The notes under the pieces are model-generated. The model ran no database searches, was not told the DNA's origin, and saw only the letters and a list, made by a program, of their open reading frames with translations. From the NCBI GenBank assembly GCA_022059125.1, contig JAEUWY010000020.1:372001-436000 (forward strand): a stretch of 64,000 nt of DNA, in the 5' to 3' direction. The translations under genes were made by a program, and so were the position numbers. Position 1 is the stretch's first letter. Each line of letters begins with the position of its first letter. Positions 1-13,314 of the stretch are shown here, one piece after another. This DNA comes from Corynespora cassiicola. Taxonomy: Eukaryota > Ascomycota > Dothideomycetes > Pleosporales > Corynesporascaceae.

Positions 1-1561
1 GCTTTAAAAAAGTAATTATTATTTATATTTTTAAGTTAAATTTATAAAAATTTGCGTCTACGCTAACTACTGTATATAATATAGCTAATTAGTTACTTAC
101 TACGTAAAAAGTAAGCTTTATTAGTATTAAATAGTTTAATAACTTTATTAAATATTAGCTAAATTTTTAAGTTTAATTAATTTATTAGCAGAATCGCCAG
201 CGTATTCTATATAAAAATTTTAAAATTATTAGCTTTTAGTTTAAACTGCTGTATTATATAAAAGTAAAATATAGTATTATTAATAAAAATACGTATAACT
301 TTGACGAAACAGGCTTTATAATAAATATAATATTAGCTTAGTTAGTAGTTATAGTATTAAAAAAACAAAATTAACTTAAAAATATTTAGCTAAATAATTA
401 TAAATAAGTTATAGTAATTTAAAAAATTAACGTGTGTAGCTAGGTAATTTTTTTTTTATTATTTTTACAGGTAAGTACTATTTTTATATATAGTTTAAAA
501 GTAAAAATATTTTATTTAATTAGTATATATTATTTAGCGAAACAGGCTAGACAATAAATAAGCTAAAAGTATATTAGTTAAAGTATTTTAACGTCTATAC
601 GCAGAGCTGTATAGTAAATATATACTAATTACTATTTATTAATAGCTATAAAAGCTATAACTTTTTTACTTTTTAAAACTTCTGTATAAAAAATAAAATT
701 ATTACTTTTTATATACTTCTATATTTATTATATTTTTTTAGTTTTTTAATATAAAGTGTTTTTCGTCTTTAAAGCGCGCGTATAGTAATAAAATTTCTAG
801 CTTAGTACGTAATTATATTAACTATATTAATAAAATTACTTTTCTACTAGTTTTTAAAAAAACTTTTAAATAATTTTTTATAAAAAGTAATATACGCGCG
901 AGCTTCTAAAAAATAAAAATAATTTTTTATAACTTAAAAATAGTACTGTTAAAGTTTAATATAAAACTATATATATCTACGCTAGTTTTTTTTAAAACTA
1001 TTTAGTAAAAAATTAAAATACTAAGTAACGCGTATGAGCTAAAAGTTTAATTAATATTAATTTATAATAGAATTAGAAAATATAAAAATTTATTATCTGT
1101 TTTTGTTTTTACAGCTATTAATTAGCTTAAAAAAAAAGCTGCAGTAATACTTTATACAGCTGTATTATTTAAAAGCTAAAATAAAAATTTTAAAAAAGCT
1201 AATAAAACCGCTACGCAGCGTATAAAGTAAAAAAAAAATCTAATATAAAAAAACTTTAGTAAAAGCTAAAAAAGCTGAAATTATAGCTTAAAAAAACGTT
1301 AAAAAGTAATTAAATAAAAAAGGCGTAAGAAAATAGCTTATTTTAGTAGCAGCTAGTAGTTAAAAGCGCGCTGCACACGCTGCAGAAAATAAAAATATAA
1401 TTTTTATACGTATAAAATAATAGTATAACTACTATAGTTACTTTTTATATTAAGTTATTATAGTATTTTATTAAGATAGTTAAGTAGGTAGTTGCGTAGG
1501 TGCTGGGGCAGTTAAAAACTAATTAGCTCGCTTGTCTAATCGGCTCGTTTATTCTTTATAT
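1..1561 (+). mobile_element. Fot1/pogo-like DNA transposon, 3' part, RIP-decayed
   Basis: This is the right-hand part of an element whose left end lies outside the window. It is collinear with bases about 2150-3719, roughly 85-90% alike by eye. Around 300-355 the plus strand reads like the Fot1/pogo transposase motif F-D-E-T-G-F-x-x-(G)-x-I, followed by a stretch resembling a conserved VVT segment, but stops interrupt every frame. The right terminus (about 1525-1561) is a decayed form of the terminal repeat found at 3670-3719, followed by a TA at 1562-1563. The superfamily comes from the motif and the TA target; the family name is unknown. Confidence 0.7.
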
Positions 1562-1870
1562 TATACTTTAAAAATACACGCTTTGTATTTTTTATTATTA
1601 CTTATAATCTAAAAAATATTTAGAAAAAAAAAGTTAGAATTAGTTTTTTCTATTTTTTTTTCTAATTTTTTAATAGTAATTAGCTAAATATTTACGCTAG
1701 TATAGTTTTAACGCTATATTTAAACTTTACAGTTAAAATAAATATACTTTTTTTTTAAAAAATTTTTTTTTAATAATAAAAGTGTTTTTTTTTATTAACG
1801 CTATAAATAGTAGTTTATATTTTTTATTCTGCGTTTATATTATCTGCTAAACGTATTTAAATTATATATA

Positions 1871-3719
1871 ACGTAAAGAATAAGCGAGTCGCCAGGACAA
1901 GCGAGTCGCCGCCTTCTAACTGCTCTAATACTTTCTAACTATACCTACTATATCTCTACTAAAATTCTTTTAATTATTAAATAACGAGAGATTTATAATT
2001 TTTATTTTTTTAGCTATTAAAAATAACTCTGCTTAAAGCGTATAACACGCTGCTTCTGCGTATAGTGTTTTCTGTATAATATTTCGCAATTAACACGCTA
2101 AATAATCTACATAATATAATTACTAGTCTAATTTAAAACAGTTAACTAAGCTTAAAAAAAAAGTAATTGTCGCTTATATTTTTAAGCTAAACTTATAAAA
2201 ATTTACGTCTATACTAAATACTATATATAATATAGCTAATTAGTTACTTACTAAGTAAGAAGCAGGCTATATTAGTATTAAGTAGTTTAATAACTTTATT
2301 AAGCGTTAGCTAGATTTCTAAGTTTAATTAATCTGCTAGCAGAATTACTAAAAAGTCTTATATAAAAATTCTAAAATTATATATTTTTAGTTTAAGCTAC
2401 TGTATTATATAAAAAAAAAATATAGTATTATTAATAAAAACACGTACAACTTTAACAAAACAGGCTTTATAATAAATATAATATTAGCTTAATTAGTAGT
2501 TATAGTATTAGAGAGACAGAATTAACTTAAAAGCACTTAGCTAAATAATTAAAAATAAACTATAATAATTTAAAAAATTAACGCGTGCGGCTAAGTAATT
2601 TTTTTTTTTATTATTTTTATAGATAAGCACTATCTCTAAATATAGTATAAAAGTAATAATATTTTATTTAGCTAGTATATATTACTTAGTAAAATAGGCT
2701 AGATAATAAATAAGCTAAAAGTATATTAGTTAGAGTATTTTAATATCTATACGCAGAGCTGTACAGTAGAAACGTACTAATTACTTATTATTAATAGCTA
2801 TAAAAGTTATAACTTTCTAGCTTTCTAGAACCTCTGTAAAAAAAGTAAAATTATTACTTTTTATATACTTCTGTATTTATTATACTTTTTTTAATTTTTT
2901 AATATAGAGTGTTTTTTACTTTTAAAGCGCGCGTACAGTAATAAAATTTCTAGCTTAACACGTAATTATATTAACTATATTAATAAAATTACTTTTCTAC
3001 TAGCTTTTAAAAAAGCTTTTAAATAATTTTTTATAAAAAGTAATATACGCGCGAGCTTCTAAAAAGCAGAAATAGTTTTTTATAATTTAAAAATAGTACT
3101 ATTAAAGCTTAACGTAAAGCTACGTATATCTATACTAGCTTTTTTTAAAGCTACTTAATAAAAAGCTAGAATATTAAGTAACGCGTACAAGCTAGAAACT
3201 TAATTAATATTAATCTGTAATAGAATTAAAAAGCATAAAAATTTATTATCTGTTTCTATTATTAAAGCGCTTACTTAGTTTAATAAAAGTACTATAATAC
3301 TAACTTATAAAGTTGTATTACTTTATACGTAAGTTAAAAACTTTAAAAAAGCTAATAAAGCTGCTACGCAGCGTATAAAGTAAAAAAAAAAAAAAATTTA
3401 GTATAAAAAGATCTTAATAAAAGCTAAAAAAGCTAAAATTGTAGCTTAAAAAAATATTAAAAAGTAATTAAATAAGAAGAGGCGTAAGAAAGTAGCTTGT
3501 TTTAGTAGCAGCTGGTAGTTAAAAGCGCGCTGTACGCGCTGCAGAGAGTAAAGTTACAACTTTTATATATATAAAACAGTAGTATAACTACTCTAGTTAC
3601 TCTCTATATTAAGTTATTATAGTATTTTTTTAAAGTAGTTATATAGGTAGATGCGTGTGCTGGGGCAGTTAGAAGAAACGGCGACTCGCTTGTCCTGGCG
3701 ACTCGCTTATTCTTTACGT
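1871..3719 (+). mobile_element. Fot1/pogo-like DNA transposon, full length (1.85 kb), RIP-decayed
   Basis: The ends are inverted repeats: the left begins acgtaaagaataagcgag and continues gtcgccaggacaagcgag; the right is its reverse complement. A TA dinucleotide lies directly outside each end (1869-1870 and 3720-3721), the target-site duplication of the Tc1/mariner-pogo group. The length of 1849 bp fits Fot1-type elements of about 1.8-1.9 kb. On the plus strand near 2445-2475 a transposase motif like N-F-(D)-x-T-G-F can still be read, with the first catalytic Asp codon apparently changed to AAC. Many stops make it inactive. It lies in the same orientation as the partial copy at 1-1561, about 310 bp downstream. 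Confidence 0.8.
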
Positions 3720-3721
3720 TA

Positions 3722-5105
3722 CTATATAAATACTTTAGTAGTGTGCTTCTATTTAGCCTAATTTAAAAAGCTTAGCTTTTCTAATAAATAATAAGTTTAT
3801 TTCTACTATAATATATTAGCTAATTAAGCTAACGTCTATTTATAAATTTAAAATAACTTATAACTGTTTTTTAAATATTATATTTTTGAATATACTGCAC
3901 GTACGCTTTATATTTAATATAATATATATAAATATACGCTTTACTATTTTTTAATTATAAATAAAGCTTAGCTTTTTTCTGTCTAGTAGATATAGACTAA
4001 AATCTAATTTAAATTACTGTTTTAGTATTTATTAGTATAATAGTTTATTTTCTAGCACTTAAAATAGATAACATTATTTTTATTATATAGTAATTTATTT
4101 ACAGAAAGTGTAGGCGCATTAGCTATTTTTTATTTTTTAAATTTTTTATAGTAATTATTACGCGTAAAAAATATATACGTTATAAAAAATTATTATAAGT
4201 TATACTTAAAAATAAAGTTTAAAGCTACTAAGTTTTTTTATATTACTAGTATTTAGTAGTAGTTAGTTATTATCTGTTATATTTCTAGTTAAAATTTTAA
4301 AAATAAATATTAAACTTATTATAATTTAGTATATAGTATAAATTAGTTTTTTAAAATATTAAGGTATATTATAAACGCGCAGACTATTTAATTTTTTTAT
4401 TAAATAGTTTAAGTATATACTATAGCAGCTTCTAAAATACAGTTAATAAAATTAAAAAGTAAATTAAGTATATAAGTTTTAAAATATTTTTAGGTTAGTA
4501 TTTTTCTGCGTGTTTTAAACGTGCGTTTATAGTATAAATACTATAGTTTTTTTAAATTATCTGCTAAGTATTATATAGCTTAAAAAACTTTACTGTTACT
4601 ATTATAAAATTTCTAAAATAGTAGCTAAAAAGCTATTTTACAGAAGTAGAAAAACTTATAATATTTTTTTTAAATTTTTTTTTTATATTTTACTAAATTT
4701 TTTAGTTTAAGTATATACTTTAGCTACAGTAGTATAAACGCTTTAAATATATTTTTTTTATATATATTTTACGCGTAAAACTTAAAAGTTTTTTAATAGC
4801 TAGTTTTATTATATTTAAAATAGTATTTTTTTTTTTACGATTTTAAGTTATGCGATTTTAGCTTTTAATATATATAAGTATTATAGTTTTTAAAACTTAT
4901 TACATTATTTCTCTGCAGCTTAAATATATTTATTAAATATTATAAAAGCGCTTATTATAGGTATTAGTTACTCGTTATTAATAAAAAAAAAATTATTTTT
5001 TATAGTTATTTAGAGAGCTGCTGTATTTTTTTTAAAAGTATTTTTTAACTATCTACACACGTTCCAGAAACTACTTTTAAATTATTATATTAAAAAGTAT
5101 TATTA
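3722..5105. other. unassigned AT-rich sequence
   Basis: About 1.4 kb of RIP-like A/T-rich DNA lies between the pogo-like element and the 206-bp LTR piece. No open frame or terminal repeat is recognisable. Because the LTR piece at 5106-5311 reads leftward from a TG-type start, this stretch could be the internal region of that second LTR element, but no protein motif was found to support that. Confidence 0.4.
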
Positions 5106-5311
5106 TATAAAAAATTTAGTTTTAAGTAATAGTATTTACTTTATACTAAAATTAATAACAGAAAAATAGCTTAAATAATATATTAATAGTAGTTTTAAAA
5201 ATAATATTTATTATGTTTAAAGCGCGCGCTAAGCGCAGGTTTTACACAGCTTATTTATTTAGCACGCTAATATAAATATAGAATAGCTGGAGTCCCGCAA
5301 TATCCGTTACA
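5106..5311 (-). repeat. LTR-like repeat, family 2, copy 1 (206 bp)
   Basis: Read on the minus strand this piece starts tgtaacggatattgcgggac and ends tttttttata, a RIP-altered TG...CA form. It aligns without gaps to 29046-29251 on the plus strand, which is also exactly 206 bp. The start is well preserved here and decayed in the other copy, while the end is preserved there and decayed here. It abuts Gypsy copy A at 5312. It may be a solo LTR or a terminus of an element whose body lies to the left. Confidence 0.65.
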
Positions 5312-8300
5312 GTTAATTATATATACTAATTAATGTTTTACTAACTTTTTTAAAATTAACTTTAAAATAGATAAGCTAAAAAAAAGTAACTAAAGCTATT
5401 TTGAAAAAAAAAATTTAGCTAAAACTATTTTAGCACAGATACACAATACGTATTTTAAACTAAAATATTTATAAAAATAAAATAAAATTTTTTTTAAAAA
5501 AATTAAAATTATTTAATATAAATTTAAAAGCTATAAAAAAGTTAAAGCAGCTAAAAACGCTAAAAGCGCTAAATTAAAAAATAAACTATTTTTTTTATAA
5601 GTAAGTTTTCTTATTCTAACTCTGTATAGTAATAAATAATATATTTTTTTAATATTTTTTTAGTAGTTACTAATAATTTTATAAGTTTTTTTCTAGTTTT
5701 AAAGTGTTTTCTAAATTAAAATATTTTTTTTATTTAACTAAAAATTTCTAAATAAACTATTTATTTTAAAAAAATTTTCGTCTAATTTTGCGGTAGTTTA
5801 ATAGTATTTTAATTTTAATTTTAATTTTTTTTCTATTTTATAATAGAAGTGTTTTTAAACTAGTATTTTAGTATTAGTAAATTCTAATAGTAACACGTAA
5901 AATACTAAATATATTCTAATATTAATAGAAAGTTAAAGCTTATAGTTAACTAGTTTTTTTTATTTTAAAATTAAAAATAGTTTAATTTTAACGTAGTCTA
6001 GTTTTTTACTTAGTTATATTATTAAAAGTTTTTTATAAGTATATATATACATATATATATATATATTTAGCTAAAGTGCTATTTTTTATTTTTAGTTAAT
6101 ATAAGAATTAGTTTTATATTTTACTGTTTTAATATTCTTCTGTAATTATTTATAAAGTTTTTTTAATTTTTTTAATTTATTTATTATTTAACTTATAACT
6201 AGCCTAATTTGTTTTTTTTTTAATTTTTAATAATAAAAAATTTAAATATATTCTGTGTAAAGTATAATAAAAAAATTATTTTATTATTACTAATTTTCTA
6301 TTATTAAATACTAATTATACTATAAATAGTAGTAATATTTAATTATTTTATTTTTAGTTGCTATATATCTGTAAGTATATTTTTATAGTTTAATTTTTTT
6401 TTTATTTATCTGTCTGTAGATAATATACTATTAATAGTTTTTTTTAATTTTAATAACTATTATTAGTATTTTTAATAGTTTAATGTAGAAAGTTTTTCTC
6501 TGTTACTAATAAGTAATTAAAATAATTTATAATATTTAACTACGCGATCTAAAATAATTTATACTAGTTTAAATATAGTATAGTTATTCTTAAATAAAAT
6601 TATTTCTATATATTTTATAAATTTATTCATAACTACTAAAATGATATTATAAAGTATTTTAAAAATTAGGTTCTAAAATATTAGTAGTTTAGTAATAAAG
6701 TTTATAGTAATACTTATTTGGAGTTTATTTAGTATTTTTATAGTTTATAGCTTTCTGTACTAAGTATATATACTATATTTATTTTTTTAATATATTATAT
6801 ATTTTTTAATAAATTTTATTACTTAGTTTTTTAATTTAAAAATATTATACGTCTATTATATTAATTTTATTATTTATTTAATATTAAAATGTTTGTGTAA
6901 CAGATTTTTATATTACTACTAAATAATAATTTAATAAAACTTTTTTAGTACTTATTAATATACTATCATAATAAAATTAATACTATATGCTAATTTTAAA
7001 GTACTGTCTAGCACTTATTTAAAAATAACAGCTTTATCTATTAATTTAGTTTTTATAATATCTGTTTTTTAGCTTAAAGCGTTTATTTTTCTATTTTTTT
7101 TATTTAGTATATAGATAATTTTAAATTTATATTATTCTAGTTTTTTACTTTATCTAGTATATTATTAGTTTAATATTTTAGTTATAAATATTATTAGATT
7201 TTTAGAATTTAAGTATACTATAAATTCTGAAAAATTTTCTGCGTAAATTTTCTAATATTTAAAAAAATTTATAATAGTAAGTAATTTTTTATTATAAATA
7301 TTATAATTTTTTTTAGTTTTATTAAACTTTTTTAAGTAGTAAATAATCAAATACTATTTTTTTAAAATTAATATATACTTTTATTACTAAGTTTAATACG
7401 TCTGTTTTTATACGTAAAAGTTTTCTACTAACAAAAAATATAAAAATTAGTAGTAATATACTTATTTTTTTAAGTATTTTAAAAGCTTATTACTAGTTTG
7501 TATTCTACTTAAATATTATATTTTTTTTTTAATTTTATAAGTAGTAGTAATTTTTTTTAAATAGTAATTAATAAACTGTTTGTTAAAATTACAGAATTTC
7601 AAAAAAAAATTATATATTTTTAATATTTTTTAGCGTAAACTAGTTTTTAACTACTTTAATTTTTTAAACTAATTTTAACTCTATACTTTTCTATAATATA
7701 TTTTAAAAATTTAACTTTTTTTTTATAAAATTTATATTTTTTAGTTTAAGTTGTAGTTCTACTTTTTTTAAATATTTTAGTATTATTTATACATATTAAA
7801 TGTGTTTTTTAAAATTTTTTAAAAAAAAATTAAAATATTATTTAAATATACTTTTAATATATTGCAGGTGCGTTAGTAAAACTAAATAGTATTATAAAAT
7901 ATTTATAGTATTTATACTGCGTTTAAAATACTGTTTTTTATTTTCTATTTTTTTTATACATATTACGTTATACGCGTTTTAAAAAATTAAAACTATAAAT
8001 ATTTATATTTTAAATAGCTTATTTTTAAGCTTTCAAATATTTAGTAGTAGATGATTATTTTTAATTATAACGTAAAGGATAAGCGAGTCGATCGGACAAG
8101 CGAGCCGATTACTTAATGCCAAGCATTTATATAAAACTTTAAAGCTTAATAACTTTTTTATTATAATAGCTATTAAAATAAAAATTTAATATTTATAAAG
8201 CTAAAGCGTATAGCTTTTTATAAATATAAAAAATATATTTATAAGTTTACTAATATAAAAGCTATTAAGTTTTTAAGTTTAGATAAAATAGTATTAGTTT

Positions 8301-11204
8301 AGTTAATATAATAGCTTTAAAATAGCTATAATAATTTATAATAATTTTTTTATAAATAAAAAAAGTATATATTTATATATTAAATTTATTATTATAGCGT
8401 GCAGTGTTTATTTTAGTATAGTTTATTTAGCTTAGCTTAAAAATATTAAAAAATATTACTTTTTAAGTTTATAAGCTATATATTAAATTTAAAACTTTTT
8501 AAAATACTTTTAGTTTAATACATTCTATACTATAAAGCTATTTTAAGGTTTTTTTTTTAAAAAAAAAAGTTAAACTAATATTTTATGTAAGTAAATATAT
8601 ATTACTAAATTATATTTTAACTTTAATACTCAACTTTAATATTAATTATTATAAAATATTTTAAATTTAATAATACTATATATTTATTAGTTTATAATAA
8701 GCTTAAAAGTATTTAAAAAATTACTATTATTTAAAAGTTTGATTATATAAACTATTTTTATAGAATTTTTAAGCTAAGCTAGATAAACTATACTAAAATA
8801 AACACTGCACGCTATAATAATAAATTTAATATATAAATATATACTTTTTTTATTTATAAAAAAATTATTATAAATTATTATAGCTATTTTAAAGCTATTA
8901 TATTAACTAAACTAATACTATTTTATCTAAACTTAAAAACTTAATAGCTTTTATATTAGTAAACTTATAAATATATTTTTTATATTTATAAAAAGCTATA
9001 CGCTTTAGCTTTATAAATATTAAATTTTTATTTTAATAGCTATTATAATAAAAAAGTTATTAAGCTTTAAAGTTTTATATAAATGCTTGGCATTAAGTAA
9101 TCGGCTCGCTTGTCCGATCGACTCGCTTATCCTTTACGTTAACATTATTAAGTTTTTTAAAATTTATATATAACTGTAAACATCTATATTTTTTTAAAAA
9201 TAGAAATAATTAAATATTTTGCTTCTGACGTTAATTTGCGTATAAATTTTTTTTTAAAATTTTTATTGAAATATATTTATAGTATTATAAGTTTTTTTTA
9301 ATAAACTGTAGATAAGTTTAAAAGTTAAAATTTTTTTTGAAAAGCTATTTCGCAGTCTTAAAACTAATACTTAAATAATATTTTATTATTTATTATATTT
9401 TTTAGAGATTTTAAAGTTACGTAAGTCATTTTTAAAAGTTTTGTTTTTTTATTTATTAGTTTTTTATTAAATTTAGTAAAGTTAACTTTTTTTTTTAAAA
9501 GCGTTTTAGTTAATTTTTTACTGTCTATATTATTTAGCGTAATTTTATCTACTATTAAACTTTACTAATATATAAGTTCTAATATAATAATATAATTATA
9601 TTCTATAAATAAAAACTTTTTTTTTATTTTGTTAATATATAAATTATATTTTTTAAACTATAGAAGTTTTAAAATAATATTATAAATAGCTATATTAATA
9701 ATATTAGAGAAAATTATGTTTTATTGTCTCTAGATATTTATAGTTATTATAGCTTTTTAATTTATTAATAATTTTTCTAAAAAAATAATTTTTTATAAGT
9801 ATATATTTTTATTTTACTACGTTTTATAGTCTGCTGTAAAAAAATAGTTACGCTAAATTTTTATATTTTATAATACTTTTATTTAGTATTTATTAAACTT
9901 AATAAACAGCTTAACTAAATTTTTTAAGTTAGTAGTATATAATACTTTAAGTTAATTTTAAACGCTAAGTACTGTTTTAAAAAAAAGTTATTACTAAATT
10001 TATATAAGCGTTTTTTATTTTAGTAATATTTATAATTATTATATAAATACGTTTATTAAAAAATTTACGTATATTTTTTATTAACTGATATATTTATTAT
10101 AAGGTTTTTAGTTTTATTTATTTTAGAAAAATATTATATTTATTATCTATTTTATAAGTAAGTGTTATATACGTTTATTTTACAGTTAAATTACTAATAC
10201 TTATATTTACGTAGTTTAGATAGAAACTAATTTACAGCTATTTTATTTAAACAGTAGATTTAATATTAGTTTTTTTAGTAAAAAGTTTATAAATAAATTA
10301 CGTATTTTAAATTTTTTAAATTTAAATAGTATTACAGTTTTTACGTGTTTTAGCTTTGTAAAAAACTTAAAACTATATTTAGTTTACTATTAAAATTTAG
10401 TACAGCTTTTAGTTTAATTTTTAAATTTAGTTAATTAATTTATTTTTATATTTTAGAACTATGTTATTATTAGCGTTTTTTTAGATTTTAATTTTTTTTA
10501 TTTAAGTTATAGTTTTTTTTTAAATGTTTACGCGTTATAAGTAATTTTTTTTATTATATAAATATTTTTATTAAAGTTTTTATATTTTTTTTATAAACGT
10601 CTGCTAGTTTTTATTTTTATATAAAGTTTTTATTAACTTTAAATTTAGTAAGTTTAAATAGTATACTGCTGTTACAATTCTATTTAAACTTATAGCTAGT
10701 ATTACTTAAATATTTTTTATATTTATATGCGTTGTAAAAGGCTTTTTTTTTTATAATTAGATTTTTTAAACTTAACTTTTTTAAAATTACTTTTAAATTT
10801 TATTTAAGTATTTTTATTTTAATACTAAACGCAGTTAAAAAAAATTTCTGTTTTTCTGTATTATAGTAGTTCGCTATTATAAATAAATTCTATTTTATAA
10901 AACTTATTTATAATAACTTTTTATTTATTATCTGCGTTAAATTTATTATTTAAAATAGTTTATAATATATTAAGCTATTAAATAACTTTATTTTTTAATT
11001 AATAGCTTTTTATAATATAGTCTATTTTTCTACACACGTAGTAAATTATATTTTTATTTTTAAATTTATTAATTTTTATTTTATTTTTTTATTTTATTTT
11101 TTAAATATTACTAAAAACTATTAGTTTATTATTATAAGTATTATAAGTAAAATACGTTATTTTTTATTTAATTTATTTATTAGTATTAGTATTATACAGT
11201 GGGG
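5312..11204 (-). mobile_element. Gypsy (chromovirus-type) retrotransposon copy A, interrupted
   Basis: This stretch is collinear with Gypsy copy B (about 20115-25190) and encodes on the minus strand. The reverse complement near 6420-6600 matches the integrase core seen clearly in copy C. The palindromic element at 8070-9139 is nested in it: removing it with one TA restores the text found in copy B at about 23055-23075. The left end is lost at the 206-bp LTR piece. The right end stops at the TA beside the Tc1-like element at 11207, and the sequence beyond that element does not continue copy B, so a rearrangement occurred there. All frames carry stops. Confidence 0.75.
8070..9139. mobile_element. 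palindromic foldback element with pogo-type termini, copy 1
   Basis: The left end reads acgtaaaggataagcgagtc and the right end is its reverse complement, with TA outside both (8068-8069 and 9140-9141). The inverted repeat is not limited to the ends: about 375 bp on each side (to about 8445 and from about 8765) are inverted copies of each other, leaving a central region of roughly 320 bp that is only weakly symmetric. It is inserted in Gypsy copy A; copy B has the empty site. No coding capacity is visible. It is probably non-autonomous, mobilised by a pogo-type transposase with matching termini. Confidence 0.82.
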
Positions 11205-11206
11205 TG

Positions 11207-13312
11207 ACACGAAAAAAACTCCCTCTAAAAAATAGCAATTTTTAAACATTAATAACTTTTTAACTAGACTAGCTATTAAAATAAAAAAAAAATTCATTTA
11301 TTAGACATTTGTTGAGGTTTTAATCTTAAGATTGAAAATTTAGAATTTATATTAAGGTTTTAAGGTTAGAATTAAGCTTAAAGTAAAGGTAAAAAAAAAT
11401 ATAAAATTAAGTGCTTAATTATTTTTTATCTAGCGTATAATTTTTATTTTTTATTTAATTATTATAAACTTATATACTATATAATTATATATAAAAAATT
11501 TTAATATAGCTTTTTTATTTAAAAAAAAAATAATAATAATAGAAAAAAATATTTAAAAAAATTAAACTATATAAATAAATTAATAATTAATTAAATTATT
11601 AATATTTTGTATAATATCCGTTGGCTTTAATAACTGCTTCCTAACACCTAAATAAAAATAATATATAATTATCTATTATTTTTTGTAGAATTAAATTCTA
11701 TTTTTTATTTATAGCGTTTATAAATAAATTATTTTTTTTTATTTTTTTTGCCTAATAAATTAGAATTTAATTTTTCTAAATTATTTTTTAATATAGCCCA
11801 GATATTTTCTATAGGTGCTAAGTCTAGACTATAAGCTGGATATTTAAATAATTTAATTTTATTTTTTTAAACTATTTTAAAACTAGTTTAGCTGTATAAA
11901 TTTTTAAATTATCTTATTAAAATTTCCAGTCTATAAACTAATTATTATTTATATTATTTTATAATTTAATATTTAATTTAATATATTTAATTAAATATTA
12001 AATTTATTTAAAAAATAAAAAAAAGTTTATAAACTAACCAAGTTTTATTTGTTTTTTAATAATAAATTTTAATATTTTTTATATATAATCTGTATTATTA
12101 AAGCTATTTTTAGAATTAGGTATTTTAATAAATACTAATTCCAATCTTCTTTCTATCTAAATAGCTCCTTGTACTAATATAACAATATTTTAAGCTATAA
12201 TTTAATTAGTATAAATTATTTTTAAAAAAGTAATTAAATTCAAATATTACAATTAATTTTTAGTTAATTTTAATTTTTTTAATTATTTTTTTAACTTATA
12301 ATTTAATTTTATAAAAGGTAATTCAGTTTCTACACCTTTTTTTTTTCTAATATATTTTTATTTAGAATCTAGACTTTTTTCTATTGTTAACTTATTAGAA
12401 AACATAATTTTATTTAAATTTATATTTCTATATTTTTTAATTATTTTTTTTATATATTTTAATCTTATTTCAGCTTTTTTTTTATATAAATAAGGTTTTT
12501 TAGTACTAATTTTTATACTATAATTTTGTTTTCTAAATTTTTTTATAAGCTTTTTTTAGATTTTTTTATATTATTTTTTTAATAATTATCTTTTATTTAT
12601 TTTTTTAGAGCTTTTAATTAAATCTTTATTAATAATTTTTTTTATCTCTTTTAGAAAGCTTACTTTTTTCTTCTTTATTAGCCTTATTTAAACTATTAAA
12701 TAATTTATATTTTTTATTAATTCGTTTTATAGTATAATATATACTATTTTTAGATTTATTTAATAAATTAAAGATAGTTATAATAGGTGTATTAGTTTTA
12801 TATAAAAGATTAACTTTTTCTTCGTAGTCTGAAAATTGAGATTTCATCTTATATTTATTTAAAGGAAATAGAGATTCAGATTTAAATTTTTAAAATATTA
12901 ATTTATATACTAATTCAACTAGCTTATTTTTATATAATAATGCTGATATAATCGAAACCTTATTTTTTAAACTTTGATTTTTTATACTTTAAATATAAAA
13001 TTATAGCTTCAGGTCTTTGCTTCCGTAATAGAAACTCAGCTTAATATAGCTAGCGTGAAAAAGTTTAAATAATTTTGTTAATAAAAAATAATTAAGCACT
13101 TAATTTTAAAGTTTTTTTTATTTTTACTTTAAGCTTAATTCTAACTTTAAAACTTTAATAAAAACTCTACTTTTTTAATTCTAATATTAAAATGTCAATA
13201 AATATCTATTAAATTAATTTTTTTTTATTTAAATAGCTAGTCTAGTCAAAAAGTAATTAATGTTTAAAAATTGCTATTTTTTAGAGGGAGTTTTTTTCGT
13301 GTCACCCCACTG
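11207..13312 (-). mobile_element. Tc1-type (DD34E) transposon, 2.1 kb, decayed
   Basis: Perfect ends cagtggggtgacacgaaaaa and its reverse complement are flanked by TA (11205-11206 and 13313-13314). The transposase runs leftward from an ATG at 12847. Recognisable pieces on the minus strand are an N-terminal helix-turn-helix frame (12629-12847), a first catalytic block resembling F-S-D-E at about 12390-12405 in which Asp is now Asn, a Q-D-N block with T-A-K-L-V-L near 11900-11930, and an intact S-L-D-L-A-P-I-E-N-I-W block at about 11790-11830. The Asp-to-Glu spacing of roughly 34 residues fits DD34E. Stops and at least one frameshift in A-runs separate these blocks. Confidence 0.85.
12629..12847 (-). 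pseudogene. N-terminal fragment of Tc1-like transposase
   Basis: This 72-codon open stretch starts at the expected transposase ATG. Residues about 20-45 look like a helix-turn-helix (the L-L-N-K-S-K-N-S-I-Y-Y-T-I-K-R run resembles the DNA-recognition helix of Tc1-family transposases), followed by a Lys-rich tail. A stop at 12629-12631 cuts it off, and downstream transposase blocks lie in interrupted frames. It is a surviving piece of a dead gene, not a functional small protein, although transcription cannot be excluded. Confidence 0.7.
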
Positions 13313-13314
13313 TA

